The notes: generated by a model from the letters alone, not told the origin. 7,157 nucleotides of DNA from an uncultured Collinsella sp. (GCA_902475375.1 CABRZC010000096.1:1-7157); one strand, 5' to 3'; shown: positions 1 through 6,002, counted from the stretch's first letter. Numbers and translations are program-made.

Positions 1-66
1 GGACTTGGTGTATTTTCAATTATGATGGTAGTTGTGTTTCAATTGAATTATTTGCGAAAGATGTGA
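1..66 (+). CDS. possible 3' end of an upstream membrane protein gene (partial)
   Basis: Reading from base 1, 21 codons run in from outside the window to a TGA at 64-66. The peptide begins Gly-Leu-Gly-Val-Phe, continues through Ile-Met-Met-Val-Val-Val-Phe, and ends Tyr-Leu-Arg-Lys-Met. A hydrophobic stretch closed by basic residues is typical of a C-terminal transmembrane helix ending in the cytoplasm. A hairpin 67 bases downstream would suit a gene end. The case is weak: the sequence is short and AT-rich, another frame is also open to base 101, and no family can be named. The true frame depends on sequence left of the window. Confidence 0.25.
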   Translation, partial: GLGVFSIMMVVVFQLNYLRKM

Positions 67-96
67 CGTTGATATGCAGATGTGACGTTGATATGC
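59..96. repeat. perfect 19-bp tandem duplication
   Basis: Bases 59-77 and 78-96 are identical 19-mers (AGATGTGACGTTGATATGC) placed head to tail with no gap. Because 19 is not a multiple of three, the duplication would shift any reading frame crossing it. It could be a recent slippage product or a doubled protein-binding site upstream of nadE. Only the duplication itself is seen directly. Confidence 0.95.
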
Positions 97-132
97 CTTA
101 ATTTTGAAATACATGCTCTTAGCACAGGTTGG

Positions 133-152
133 CCTCTCAGTAAACTGGGAGG
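133..152 (+). terminator. terminator-like hairpin before nadE
   Basis: CCTCTCAG (133-140) pairs with CTGGGAGG (145-152) over 8 bp with one G-U wobble, around a TAAA loop. The following bases (TTGCTTTGG) are only moderately T-rich, so termination would be weak. It most likely ends whatever gene lies upstream of the window, but it could belong to the nadE leader. Confidence 0.4.
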
Positions 153-219
153 TTGCTTTGGCTAGTTAGAGATATGTGAACGTCCGTTAGACTGAATCTC
201 AGGGTAGAAGGGGCCTCCA

Positions 220-2220
220 GTGTCCAGATCAACAAAGCAATGCTGCGTTTCGGCTAATAAGAACGATGGCTTTTTGCGTGTGGCGGCGGCGTCGCCGCGG
301 ATTCGCGTGGCCGATGTCGAGGGCAATGCCGAGGTTGCGCTGGCGGCCGTTCGCGAGGCTGCCGAGCGCGGCGTTCGTGCTCTGGTTTTGCCCGAGCTTA
401 ATCTGACTGGCTATACCGCGGCCGATCTGTTCCATAACCGCACATTACTGCATGCCTGCGAGACCGCACTGGCACATATTCTCGATGAAACCCGCGGGCT
501 GCCGATTGTCTTTACCATCGGTCTTCCCGTTGCAGTTGCCGAGAGTATCTACAACTGCGCCGCCGTGTGCTGCGCGGGCGAGCTTTTGGGCCTCACGGCC
601 AAAAAGTATCTGCCCAATTACGGTGAGTTTTATGAGCGCCGCTGGTTTGCTCCGGCGCCCGTAGATTCTGTGTGGGTCGAGTTTGCCGGTCAGGGTCCGG
701 TTCCGCTGGGTTCGGGGCTTGTCTACCGCTGCTGTGATGAAGGTGCCGAGGATATGGTGCTGGGCGTTGAGGTCTGCGAGGACCTGTGGGTGCCGGCGCC
801 CCCTTCGACCGAGATGGCGCTTGCCGGTGCGACGGTGATCCTCAATCCGTCGGCTTCGGACGAGATTATCGGTAAGGCGGATTACCGACGCAGCCTCATA
901 TCCAACCAGAGCGCGCGCCTGTACTGCGCCTATGCCTATGCGGACGCGAGTGAGGGCGAGTCCACGACCGATATGGTCTTTGCGGGCGAGAACCTCGTCT
1001 ACGAAAACGGCTCCAAGCTCGCCGCGACCAAACTGCTTACCTGCGATATGGCCATCGCCGACGTTGACCTTGACCGCCTGGTTGCCGAGCGCCGTCGCTC
1101 GACGACGTGGGCGCGCGCGGACGATGCGCCGGAGGCCACGACCGTTGAGTTTTCGTTTGAGGGCGTGCTGGCCAAAGAGCCTGTTCTGCGCGATGCCTGC
1201 GATATCGACCGCGTTTTCCCTCGCGCGCCTTTTGTGCCGGCCGACCACGGCGACCTGGCCGAGCGCTGCGAGACCATCCTCGACCTGCAGACTGCCGGCC
1301 TCAAGACCCGCCTTGCCCATACGGGTACCAAGGCTGCAGTCATCGGTCTTTCGGGCGGCCTGGACTCCACGCTGGCACTGCTTGTAGCCGTGCGTGCCTT
1401 CGATGCACTGGGGCTGCCGCGCACGGGCATCACGGCAGTCTCCATGCCCGGCTTTGGCACGACGCACCGCACTAAGTCGAATGCCGAGTCGCTCGCCCGC
1501 GACTTGGGTGTGAGCTTCCGCGAGGTTTCGATCCACGCGGCTGTGGAGCAGCACTTCAAGGACATTGAGCACGATCCGGCCGTGCAGGACGTAACCTACG
1601 AGAACAGCCAGGCGCGCGAACGTACGCAGATTCTGATGGACCTGGCCAACCAGGCTGGCGGTTTTGTCATTGGCACGGGCGACCTGTCGGAGCTGGCGCT
1701 CGGCTGGGCTACCTATAACGGCGACCACATGAGCATGTACGCCGTCAACGCGAGCGTGCCCAAGACGCTTGTGCGCCATCTGGTGCGCTATGCCGCCGAT
1801 GTCTTTGGCGGGCGCATTGCCGAGGTCTTGCTCGATATCCTCGATACGCCGGTGTCCCCCGAGCTTCTGCCGCCCACGGGCGACGGCGAGATTGCGCAGA
1901 AGACCGAGGATTTGGTGGGCCCATACGAGTTGCACGACTACTTCCTCTACTACCTGCTGCGTTTTGGCTTTGAGCCGGCCAAGATCTACCGCATGGCGCT
2001 CAAGAGCTTTGAGGGCGTCTACGATGTCAAGACCGTCCACACATGGCTACGTACGTTCTACCGTCGCTTCTTTGCCCAGCAGTTTAAGCGCAGCTGCCTG
2101 CCCGATGGTCCCAAGGTGGGTTCGGTGACGCTCAGCCCGCGCGGCGATTGGCGTATGCCGAGTGACGCAAGCTCACGTCTGTGGCTCGCGCAGATCGACG
2201 CCCTCAATCCAATTGACTAA
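220..2220 (+). CDS. nadE: glutamine-dependent NAD+ synthetase
   Basis: This cytosolic enzyme catalyses the last step of NAD+ synthesis, amidating deamido-NAD+ with ATP and with ammonia released from glutamine. The 666-residue protein has the usual two-domain layout. The N-terminal nitrilase-like glutaminase domain shows the Glu-Lys-Cys triad: E59 in LPELNLTGY, K128 before YLPNYGEFYERR, and C186 in GVEVCEDLW. The C-terminal synthetase domain has the ATP-pyrophosphatase loop SGGLDS at 378-383, then ENSQARERTQ from 461 and GTGDLSELALGWATYNGDH from 485. Length matches the long actinobacterial form (about 680 residues in Mycobacterium). The start is GTG at 220: an in-frame TAG sits at 205-207, no other start codon lies between them, and GAAGGGG (207-213) lies six bases upstream. 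About 14 non-conserved residues precede the conserved GFLRVAAASPRIRVAD. The identification is firm; the first residues are less certain. Confidence 0.97.
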   Translation: MSRSTKQCCVSANKNDGFLRVAAASPRIRVADVEGNAEVALAAVREAAERGVRALVLPELNLTGYTAADLFHNRTLLHACETALAHILDETRGLPIVFTIGLPVAVAESIYNCAAVCCAGELLGLTAKKYLPNYGEFYERRWFAPAPVDSVWVEFAGQGPVPLGSGLVYRCCDEGAEDMVLGVEVCEDLWVPAPPSTEMALAGATVILNPSASDEIIGKADYRRSLISNQSARLYCAYAYADASEGESTTDMVFAGENLVYENGSKLAATKLLTCDMAIADVDLDRLVAERRRSTTWARADDAPEATTVEFSFEGVLAKEPVLRDACDIDRVFPRAPFVPADHGDLAERCETILDLQTAGLKTRLAHTGTKAAVIGLSGGLDSTLALLVAVRAFDALGLPRTGITAVSMPGFGTTHRTKSNAESLARDLGVSFREVSIHAAVEQHFKDIEHDPAVQDVTYENSQARERTQILMDLANQAGGFVIGTGDLSELALGWATYNGDHMSMYAVNASVPKTLVRHLVRYAADVFGGRIAEVLLDILDTPVSPELLPPTGDGEIAQKTEDLVGPYELHDYFLYYLLRFGFEPAKIYRMALKSFEGVYDVKTVHTWLRTFYRRFFAQQFKRSCLPDGPKVGSVTLSPRGDWRMPSDASSRLWLAQIDALNPID

Positions 2221-2248
2221 GGTTGGCTAAATTGAACCAATACGGGGG

Positions 2249-2277
2249 TTGCAAGCGTTACACTTTTGAAATCTGAT
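2249..2277 (+). promoter_or_regulatory. candidate promoter for the aminotransferase gene
   Basis: TTGCAA (2249-2254) and TCTGAT (2272-2277) are separated by 17 bases and each matches the consensus only partly (the -10 at 4 of 6). Transcription from it would begin near 2284, just ahead of the hairpin at 2289-2314. It was chosen mainly because some start is needed between nadE and the next gene; the sequence support is weak. Confidence 0.22.
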
Positions 2278-2288
2278 GGCCCGTATCG

Positions 2289-2320
2289 CGCGGCGCTCTT
2301 GTCGGAGCGCCGCGTTTTTT
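2289..2320 (+). terminator. intrinsic terminator after nadE
   Basis: CGCGGCGCTC (2289-2298) pairs perfectly with GAGCGCCGCG (2305-2314) around a 6-base loop, followed directly by six T (2315-2320). This is a textbook Rho-independent terminator, 69 bases past the nadE stop. It ends only 18 bases before the aminotransferase ATG, so either the downstream promoter overlaps it or the hairpin lies in that gene's leader. Confidence 0.9.
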
Positions 2321-2325
2321 ATATC

Positions 2326-2333
2326 GAAAGGTG
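2326..2333 (+). promoter_or_regulatory. ribosome binding site that fixes the aminotransferase start
   Basis: GAAAGGTG, with the core AAAGG(TGG), ends about five bases before the ATG at 2339. The same frame is open upstream to 2276, but that longer version would translate the terminator hairpin and its T-run (giving Ala-Phe-Phe-Ile-Ser). The start at 2339 is therefore preferred. Confidence 0.8.
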
Positions 2334-2338
2334 GCACC

Positions 2339-3502
2339 ATGCAGGCATCGCAGCGTCTCGACCGCTTTGGCGCGGAGGTCTTCGCCTCGCTCAACAATAA
2401 GCTTCTCGCGCTGAAGGCTCAGGGCAAGACCATTTACAACATGAGCGTGGGCACGCCCGACTTTAAGCCGTACGACCACGTGGTCGAGGCGCTCACGCAG
2501 GCAGCCCAAGATCCCGAGATGTGGAAGTATGCCCTGCGCGACCTGCCCGAACTCAAGCAAGCCGTGTGCGATTACTATGAGCGCCGCTTTGGCGTTTCGG
2601 GCATTACGCCGTCCATGGTGCAGTCGTGCAACGGCACACAGGAGGGCGTGGGCCATTTGGGCCTGGCCCTGCTCGATCCGGGTGACACCATTCTGGTTCC
2701 CGATCCGTGCTACCCGGTCTTTGAGGCAGGTGCCAAGATCGCCGATGCCAAGCTCGAGTACTATCCGTTGGTTGCCGAGCATAATTACCTGCCCTATGTG
2801 GCGGGTATCGATCCCGAGGTTGCCGACCGTGCCAAGTATATGATCGTGTCGCTGCCCGCGAACCCGGTCGGCTCGGTGGGCACGCCCGAGGTCTACGAGG
2901 AGATCATCGCTTTCGCCCGCGAGCACGATCTGCTCATCGTCCATGACAACGCGTACTCCGACATCGTGTTCGACGGCGAGCCGGGTGGCAGCTTCTTGCA
3001 GTATCCCGGCGCGCTCGAGGTGGGCGTGGAGTTCTTCTCGCTCTCCAAGTCGTTTAACGTCACCGGTGCGCGTATCGGCTTTTTGGTCGGCCGCGAGGAC
3101 GTGGTCTCTGCCTTTGCCAAGCTGCGCGGCCAGATCGACTTTGGTATGTTCTTCCCGATCCAGAAGGCTGCTATCGCCTGCCTGAACGGTCCGCGCGATG
3201 AGGTCGAGGCGCAGCGTCTGAAGTACCAGGAACGCCGCGATGCCCTGTGCGACGGTCTTGAGGGCCTGGGCTGGGAGCGTCCCAACGCGCATGGCTCTAT
3301 GTTTGTGTGGGCCAAGCTTCCCGGTGGTCGCACCGATTCCATGGCGTTTTGCGAGGAGCTTATGGAGAAGGCCGGCGTTGTGGTGACGCCGGGCGCGAGC
3401 TTTGGCCCTTCGGGCGAGGGGCACGTGCGTATGGCACTGGTCTTGCCGCCCGATCAGATCGCTTTGGCTGTCGAGGCCATTCGCGAGGCTGGCCTGTATT
3501 AG
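2339..3502 (+). CDS. class I/II pyridoxal-phosphate aminotransferase
   Basis: This is a fold-type I PLP-dependent aminotransferase of 387 residues, the normal family length, expected in the cytosol. Visible family residues are the PLP-binding Lys K237 in SLSKSFNVTGARIGF, N175 in the NPVG variant of the NPxG motif, D203 and Y206 in HDNAYSD (pyridine nitrogen and O3' contacts), R245 after the Lys, and R364 in GHVRMAL, which should bind the substrate alpha-carboxylate. The N-terminal SVGTPDFKP resembles the glycine-rich segment of the alanine/aspartate/LL-diaminopimelate aminotransferase group. I cannot assign the amino donor: neighbours point to no pathway, and DapL-like, AlaT-like or aromatic transaminases all remain possible. 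The start at 2339 rests on the ribosome binding site and on the terminator filling the upstream extension. Nothing suggests truncation. Confidence 0.93.
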   Translation: MQASQRLDRFGAEVFASLNNKLLALKAQGKTIYNMSVGTPDFKPYDHVVEALTQAAQDPEMWKYALRDLPELKQAVCDYYERRFGVSGITPSMVQSCNGTQEGVGHLGLALLDPGDTILVPDPCYPVFEAGAKIADAKLEYYPLVAEHNYLPYVAGIDPEVADRAKYMIVSLPANPVGSVGTPEVYEEIIAFAREHDLLIVHDNAYSDIVFDGEPGGSFLQYPGALEVGVEFFSLSKSFNVTGARIGFLVGREDVVSAFAKLRGQIDFGMFFPIQKAAIACLNGPRDEVEAQRLKYQERRDALCDGLEGLGWERPNAHGSMFVWAKLPGGRTDSMAFCEELMEKAGVVVTPGASFGPSGEGHVRMALVLPPDQIALAVEAIREAGLY

Positions 3503-3608
3503 AAACCTATTTCGACCCGTCAATAGCTCGAAACCGATTTCGTGCAGTTATTTTACGAATTCTGCAAACAATTTCGGTAAACGGTCGATTTTTGGCTGCG
3601 AATAGGGG
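3503..3608. other. AT-rich ldh upstream region with repeated ATTTCG boxes
   Basis: ATTTCG occurs at 3509-3514, 3537-3542 and 3571-3576, and its complement core CGAAA at 3529-3533. TTTCGA (3510-3515) and TCGAAA (3528-3533) form an inverted pair, and CGAAA-CCGA-TTTCG (3529-3542) forms a second. The cluster sits just upstream of the candidate ldh -10 and may be an operator region. No known regulator site, including the Rex consensus, is recognisable. Confidence 0.35.
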
Positions 3609-3614
3609 CATAAT
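3609..3614 (+). promoter_or_regulatory. candidate -10 element for ldh
   Basis: CATAAT matches TATAAT at five of six positions, in the AT-rich interval 90 bases before the ldh start. No good -35 lies 16-18 bases upstream (the closest is TCGATT at 3585-3590, 18 bases away). Transcription would begin near 3621, giving a leader of about 83 bases that contains the hairpin at 3646-3678. Confidence 0.45.
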
Positions 3615-3645
3615 CAAAGTCCCGATTGGATGTATTGGGATTACG

Positions 3646-3680
3646 ACAAGCCGCTCGGGTCGTTCCCGGGCGGCTTGTTT
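3646..3680 (+). terminator. strong hairpin between the aminotransferase and ldh genes
   Basis: ACAAGCCGCTCGGG (3646-3659) pairs with CCCGGGCGGCTTGT (3665-3678) over 14 bp with one U-G wobble, around a TCGTT loop. The T-rich end TTGTTT partly overlaps the stem. It is the only strong hairpin after the aminotransferase and is probably its terminator, 143 bases past the stop. It also ends only 13 bases before the ldh ribosome binding site and downstream of the candidate ldh promoter, so it may act as a leader attenuator. Confidence 0.7.
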
Positions 3681-3703
3681 GTGGAGAGAGATGGGAGTTT
3701 CTA

Positions 3704-4654
3704 ATGGTTAACGAGAAGAAGGTCGCTATTGTCGGCTGCGGTTTCGTCGGTTCGTCTTCGGCGTTCGCACTGATGCAGAGTGGTCTGTTCTCCGAGATGG
3801 TCCTCATCGACGTGGACAAGAACCGTGCCGAGGGTGAGGCCCTGGATATCGCGCACGGCATGACGTTTGCCGAGCCGATGAAGATCTACGCCGGCGATTA
3901 TTCCGATGTCGCCGACGCCGCCATGATCGTCGTCACTGCTGGCGCTGCCCAGAAGCCCGGTGAGACCCGCCTGGACCTGGTCAACAAGAACGTCAGCATC
4001 TTCAAGTCCATTATTCCCGAGATTAAGAAGTCCGGCTTCGACGGCATTCTGTTAATCGTCTCCAACCCGGTCGATGTTCTGACCTACGCCGCCATCAAGA
4101 TGTCCGGCCTGCCCGAGGGCCACGTCATCGGTTCCGGTACCGTGCTCGACACCGGCCGCCTGCAGCAGATGCTTGGTGCCCACGTCGAGGTTGACCCGCG
4201 CGATGTCCAGGCCTATGTCATGGGTGAGCACGGCGACTCCGAGTTCGTCGCTTGGTCCAGCGCTCAGGTTGCCGGCGTTCCGCTGAACACCTTCTGTGAG
4301 CTTCACGGCCACCTGGAGCATGAGGCTGCCGAGAAGCGTATCGCCGAGGACGTCAAGAACTCCGCCTACACCATCATCGAGAAGAAGCACGCCACCTACT
4401 ATGGCGTCGCCATGGCCGTCAAGCGCATCTGCACCGCCGTCATGCGCGATGAGCAGACCGTTCTGCCCGTCTCCTCGCTCATGGTGGGCGAGTATGGCCT
4501 GTCCGATCTCGCCATCTCCATGCCGACTGTCGTTGGCCGCGACGGCGTTGTCTGCCGCGTCCCCGTCCCGCTGGACGATGACGAGCAGCATGAGCTCACC
4601 GCTTCCGCCAAGGCCCTCAAGGACATCATCGACAGCGTCGACTTCTCCTGCTAA
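3704..4654 (+). CDS. ldh: L-lactate dehydrogenase
   Basis: This NAD-dependent enzyme reduces pyruvate to L-lactate and regenerates NAD+ in fermentation; it normally acts as a cytosolic tetramer. The 316-residue protein has the Rossmann motif GCGFVG (11-16) and D36 after the second strand, which favours NAD over NADP. Q83 in AQKPGETRLDL is the position selecting lactate over malate. R89, N121 in SNPVD, D149, R152 (substrate carboxylate), catalytic H176 in GEHGDSE and T231 in ATYYGVA are all present. The positions equivalent to R173 and H188, which bind the activator FBP in Bacillus LDH, are both Gln (154 and 169). The start is ATG 3704, with GGGAG six bases upstream; the frame is open to 3626, but that would read through a hairpin. 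All Lys codons are AAG, suggesting high expression. Confidence 0.96.
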   Translation: MVNEKKVAIVGCGFVGSSSAFALMQSGLFSEMVLIDVDKNRAEGEALDIAHGMTFAEPMKIYAGDYSDVADAAMIVVTAGAAQKPGETRLDLVNKNVSIFKSIIPEIKKSGFDGILLIVSNPVDVLTYAAIKMSGLPEGHVIGSGTVLDTGRLQQMLGAHVEVDPRDVQAYVMGEHGDSEFVAWSSAQVAGVPLNTFCELHGHLEHEAAEKRIAEDVKNSAYTIIEKKHATYYGVAMAVKRICTAVMRDEQTVLPVSSLMVGEYGLSDLAISMPTVVGRDGVVCRVPVPLDDDEQHELTASAKALKDIIDSVDFSC

Positions 4655-4678
4655 ATCAAGCTCGCCAGAGCGAAAAGC

Positions 4679-4684
4679 TACAAT
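4679..4684 (+). promoter_or_regulatory. candidate -10 element ahead of the hydrolase gene
   Basis: TACAAT matches TATAAT at five of six positions, 24 bases past the ldh stop. No acceptable -35 lies 17 bases upstream. A start about seven bases downstream would fall inside the ldh terminator stem. It is listed because the same arrangement recurs at other junctions here; it may be chance. Confidence 0.25.
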
Positions 4685-4686
4685 GA

Positions 4687-4721
4687 AGGCGTCCGGGTCC
4701 ACACGGCCCGGGCGCCTTTTT
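4687..4721 (+). terminator. intrinsic terminator after ldh
   Basis: AGGCGTCCGGGT (4687-4698) pairs with GCCCGGGCGCCT (4706-4717) over 12 bp with two wobbles around a 7-base loop. Five T follow (4717-4721, the first being in the stem). It lies 32 bases past the ldh stop. The T-run merges into the left arm of the dispersed repeat starting at 4720. Confidence 0.92.
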
Positions 4722-4752
4722 GGTGCAAAGTAACCTGACCTCAATGCACCAT
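4720..4752. repeat. dispersed interrupted palindrome, copy 1
   Basis: Arms TGGTGCA (4721-4727) and TGCACCA (4745-4751) flank a 17-base spacer containing AACCTG. The 33-base unit matches the copy at 5933-5965 at 28 positions, in the same orientation. It sits between the ldh terminator and the hydrolase ribosome binding site. Two copies with both arms and spacer kept indicate a repeat family, possibly REP- or MITE-like; the mechanism is inference. Confidence 0.85.
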
Positions 4753-4768
4753 AGTTGATGGGAGGGCC

Positions 4769-5929
4769 ATGTCGGATTCGCCTAATTTTTTGACCTATGC
4801 CCAGACGGCGTTTGATCCGTTTGAGGAGCGGCCGTTCTGCGCGGTGGATAGCCTGGTCTTTGCGTGGCTGTCCTATTTGCGTTTGCCGGGTGATATGGCG
4901 GAGCTGACGGACTGGCAGGGCCTAGACGTACGCGAGCTGCTGCGTGCCGAGTGCTACCGGGACATGATTGACGACTTGTGGGACCCAGAGGGGAGCAGGG
5001 CCTTGTTGGAGGCCGTGGCAGCAAGCCCTCGCTACCGTGGCGTGCACGTTTGCGGCTATCGTGCCGTGAGCGATGTGGTGGCGACAGAGCAGTTTGCAGC
5101 CATGGCGTTCCGGTTTCCGGCGGGGTTTAGCTATCTTTCCTTCCGGGGGACCGACAGCACGATTGTGGGCTGGAAAGAGGACTTTAACATGGCGTTCCGG
5201 TGTCCTGTGCCGGCCCAGGAATCCGCGACGCGTTATGTGGACGAGGCGGCGGATGCGATTGACGGGCCGCTTTTGTGCGGAGGTCATTCCAAGGGTGGAA
5301 ACCTTGCGGTGTACGGTGCGGCGATGTGCCCCGATGTCGCCCGTGAGCGAATCGAACGGGCGTATTCCCATGATGGTCCGGGCTTCGTCGAGGAGTTTCT
5401 GAGCGGCAACGCCTTCGCCGACCTATCCGGTCGAATCGACAAGACGCTACCTCGGTCGTCGATCTTTGGCATGATTTTCGAGACACAGGAGGACTATGCC
5501 ATCGTTGAGAGCACCGAGTTCAGCCTGCTTCAGCATAATCCCTTTAGCTGGGTGGTTGATGGTCGCGACTTCGTGTACTGTGAGCGCCTGTCCGCCGGTG
5601 CTCGATACGTTGATGGCTCCATTCGCGAGATGCTGCTTGCGGTGTCGCCTAGCGAGCGCGAGCGTTTTGTAGATGCGTTGTTCTCCGTGCTTGAGGCTAC
5701 GGGTGCTGAGCGGTTTGCGGATATCGCTGGGAATCTGCGCGAGAGCCTGCCCGTGATGCTCCAGGCTGCGCAAGGCTTTGACAAGGATACACGACGCTTT
5801 GTCTCGCAGACTATCGTTGCGATTCTTAAGTGTGCGCTTCTGCCCAAACGTCCCCAGATCGACATGCCCGCTGCCGGCAAGAGCTTGGCAGAACAGCTCG
5901 AGGCTTGGCAGTCCGAGCTCCTGCGCTAA
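4769..5929 (+). CDS. DUF2974/Mbeg1-like predicted alpha/beta hydrolase
   Basis: The 386-residue protein resembles the DUF2974 (Mbeg1-like) family, predicted lipase-like alpha/beta hydrolases of gut and other Gram-positive bacteria with no settled substrate. The N-terminal ERPFCAVDSLVFAWLSYL (20-37) is typical of the family. SFRGTDSTIVGWKEDF (124-139) resembles the class 3 lipase strand before the active site. GHSKG (172-176) is the nucleophile elbow with S174. SHDGPGF (200-206) offers the likely acid D202, and QHNPFSW (255-261) the likely catalytic H256. No signal peptide or membrane segment is evident, so it is probably cytosolic. The ATG at 4769 has GGGAGGG at 4760-4766, slightly close to the start. 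Codon choice is less biased than in ldh, suggesting modest expression. It is bracketed by two copies of a 33-bp repeat. Family placement is from remembered motifs; the substrate is unknown. Confidence 0.88.
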   Translation: MSDSPNFLTYAQTAFDPFEERPFCAVDSLVFAWLSYLRLPGDMAELTDWQGLDVRELLRAECYRDMIDDLWDPEGSRALLEAVAASPRYRGVHVCGYRAVSDVVATEQFAAMAFRFPAGFSYLSFRGTDSTIVGWKEDFNMAFRCPVPAQESATRYVDEAADAIDGPLLCGGHSKGGNLAVYGAAMCPDVARERIERAYSHDGPGFVEEFLSGNAFADLSGRIDKTLPRSSIFGMIFETQEDYAIVESTEFSLLQHNPFSWVVDGRDFVYCERLSAGARYVDGSIREMLLAVSPSERERFVDALFSVLEATGAERFADIAGNLRESLPVMLQAAQGFDKDTRRFVSQTIVAILKCALLPKRPQIDMPAAGKSLAEQLEAWQSELLR

Positions 5930-5932
5930 CCA

Positions 5933-5965
5933 TTGGTGCAAAGCAACCTGTCCCCGATGCACCAA
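5933..5965. repeat. dispersed interrupted palindrome, copy 2
   Basis: Arms TTGGTGCA (5933-5940) and TGCACCAA (5958-5965) are perfect 8-bp inverted repeats around a 17-base spacer containing AACCTGTCCCC. It starts three bases after the hydrolase stop codon. No T-run follows, so it is not a standard terminator, although its transcript could fold and no other terminator separates this gene from the next. Confidence 0.88.
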
Positions 5966-5996
5966 TCTTCGATGCGCCTGGGGCGGGATCGACCGC

Positions 5997-6002
5997 TATA
6001 CT
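5997..6002 (+). promoter_or_regulatory. candidate -10 element for the nucleoid-associated protein gene
   Basis: TATACT matches TATAAT at five of six positions, 39 bases before the preferred start at 6041. No clear -35 is found at 17 bases upstream. The position gives a short, ordinary leader, and the gene needs its own promoter if the repeat at 5933-5965 blocks readthrough. Confidence 0.38.

Larger units (their letters stand above)
1..219. other. AT-rich region upstream of nadE
   Basis: This stretch has no complete gene I can support. The first 120 bases are about 33% G+C (40 of 120), clearly below the coding sequence that follows. Two forward frames enter from the left edge and stop quickly: one at TGA 64-66, the other at TAA 99-101. 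The first reads as a hydrophobic run followed by Tyr-Leu-Arg-Lys-Met, which could be the last membrane helix of an upstream protein. The second has no such character. The stretch also holds a 19-bp tandem duplication (59-96) and a hairpin (133-152). The nadE promoter should lie here, but I see no convincing -35/-10 pair. Confidence 0.6.

Noticed and set aside
1..114. A 33-codon minus-strand frame starting at 114
   Set aside because: It is short, lacks a ribosome binding site and motifs, and lies across the tandem duplication.
145..220. Possible pairing of GGAGG (148-152) with CCTCC (214-218) beside the nadE start, as a translational switch
   Set aside because: Only five base pairs, no known riboswitch architecture, and short GC-rich matches of this kind are common.
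445..2040. A 531-codon minus-strand open frame inside nadE
   Set aside because: It is the complement of a strongly coding, GC-biased gene. Its product is rich in Arg/Gly/His with no recognisable domain.
2276..2338. Extended N-terminus of the aminotransferase
   Set aside because: It would translate the nadE terminator hairpin and T-run; a good ribosome binding site precedes ATG 2339.
2258..3523. A 421-codon open frame on the minus strand covering the whole aminotransferase gene
   Set aside because: Its translation has no family motif and low complexity typical of antisense GC-rich sequence; the + strand frame carries the full PLP-enzyme motif set.
3626..3703. Extended N-terminus of LDH
   Set aside because: It would translate the hairpin at 3646-3678. 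The Rossmann motif sits at the usual distance from the ATG at 3704, which has its own ribosome binding site.
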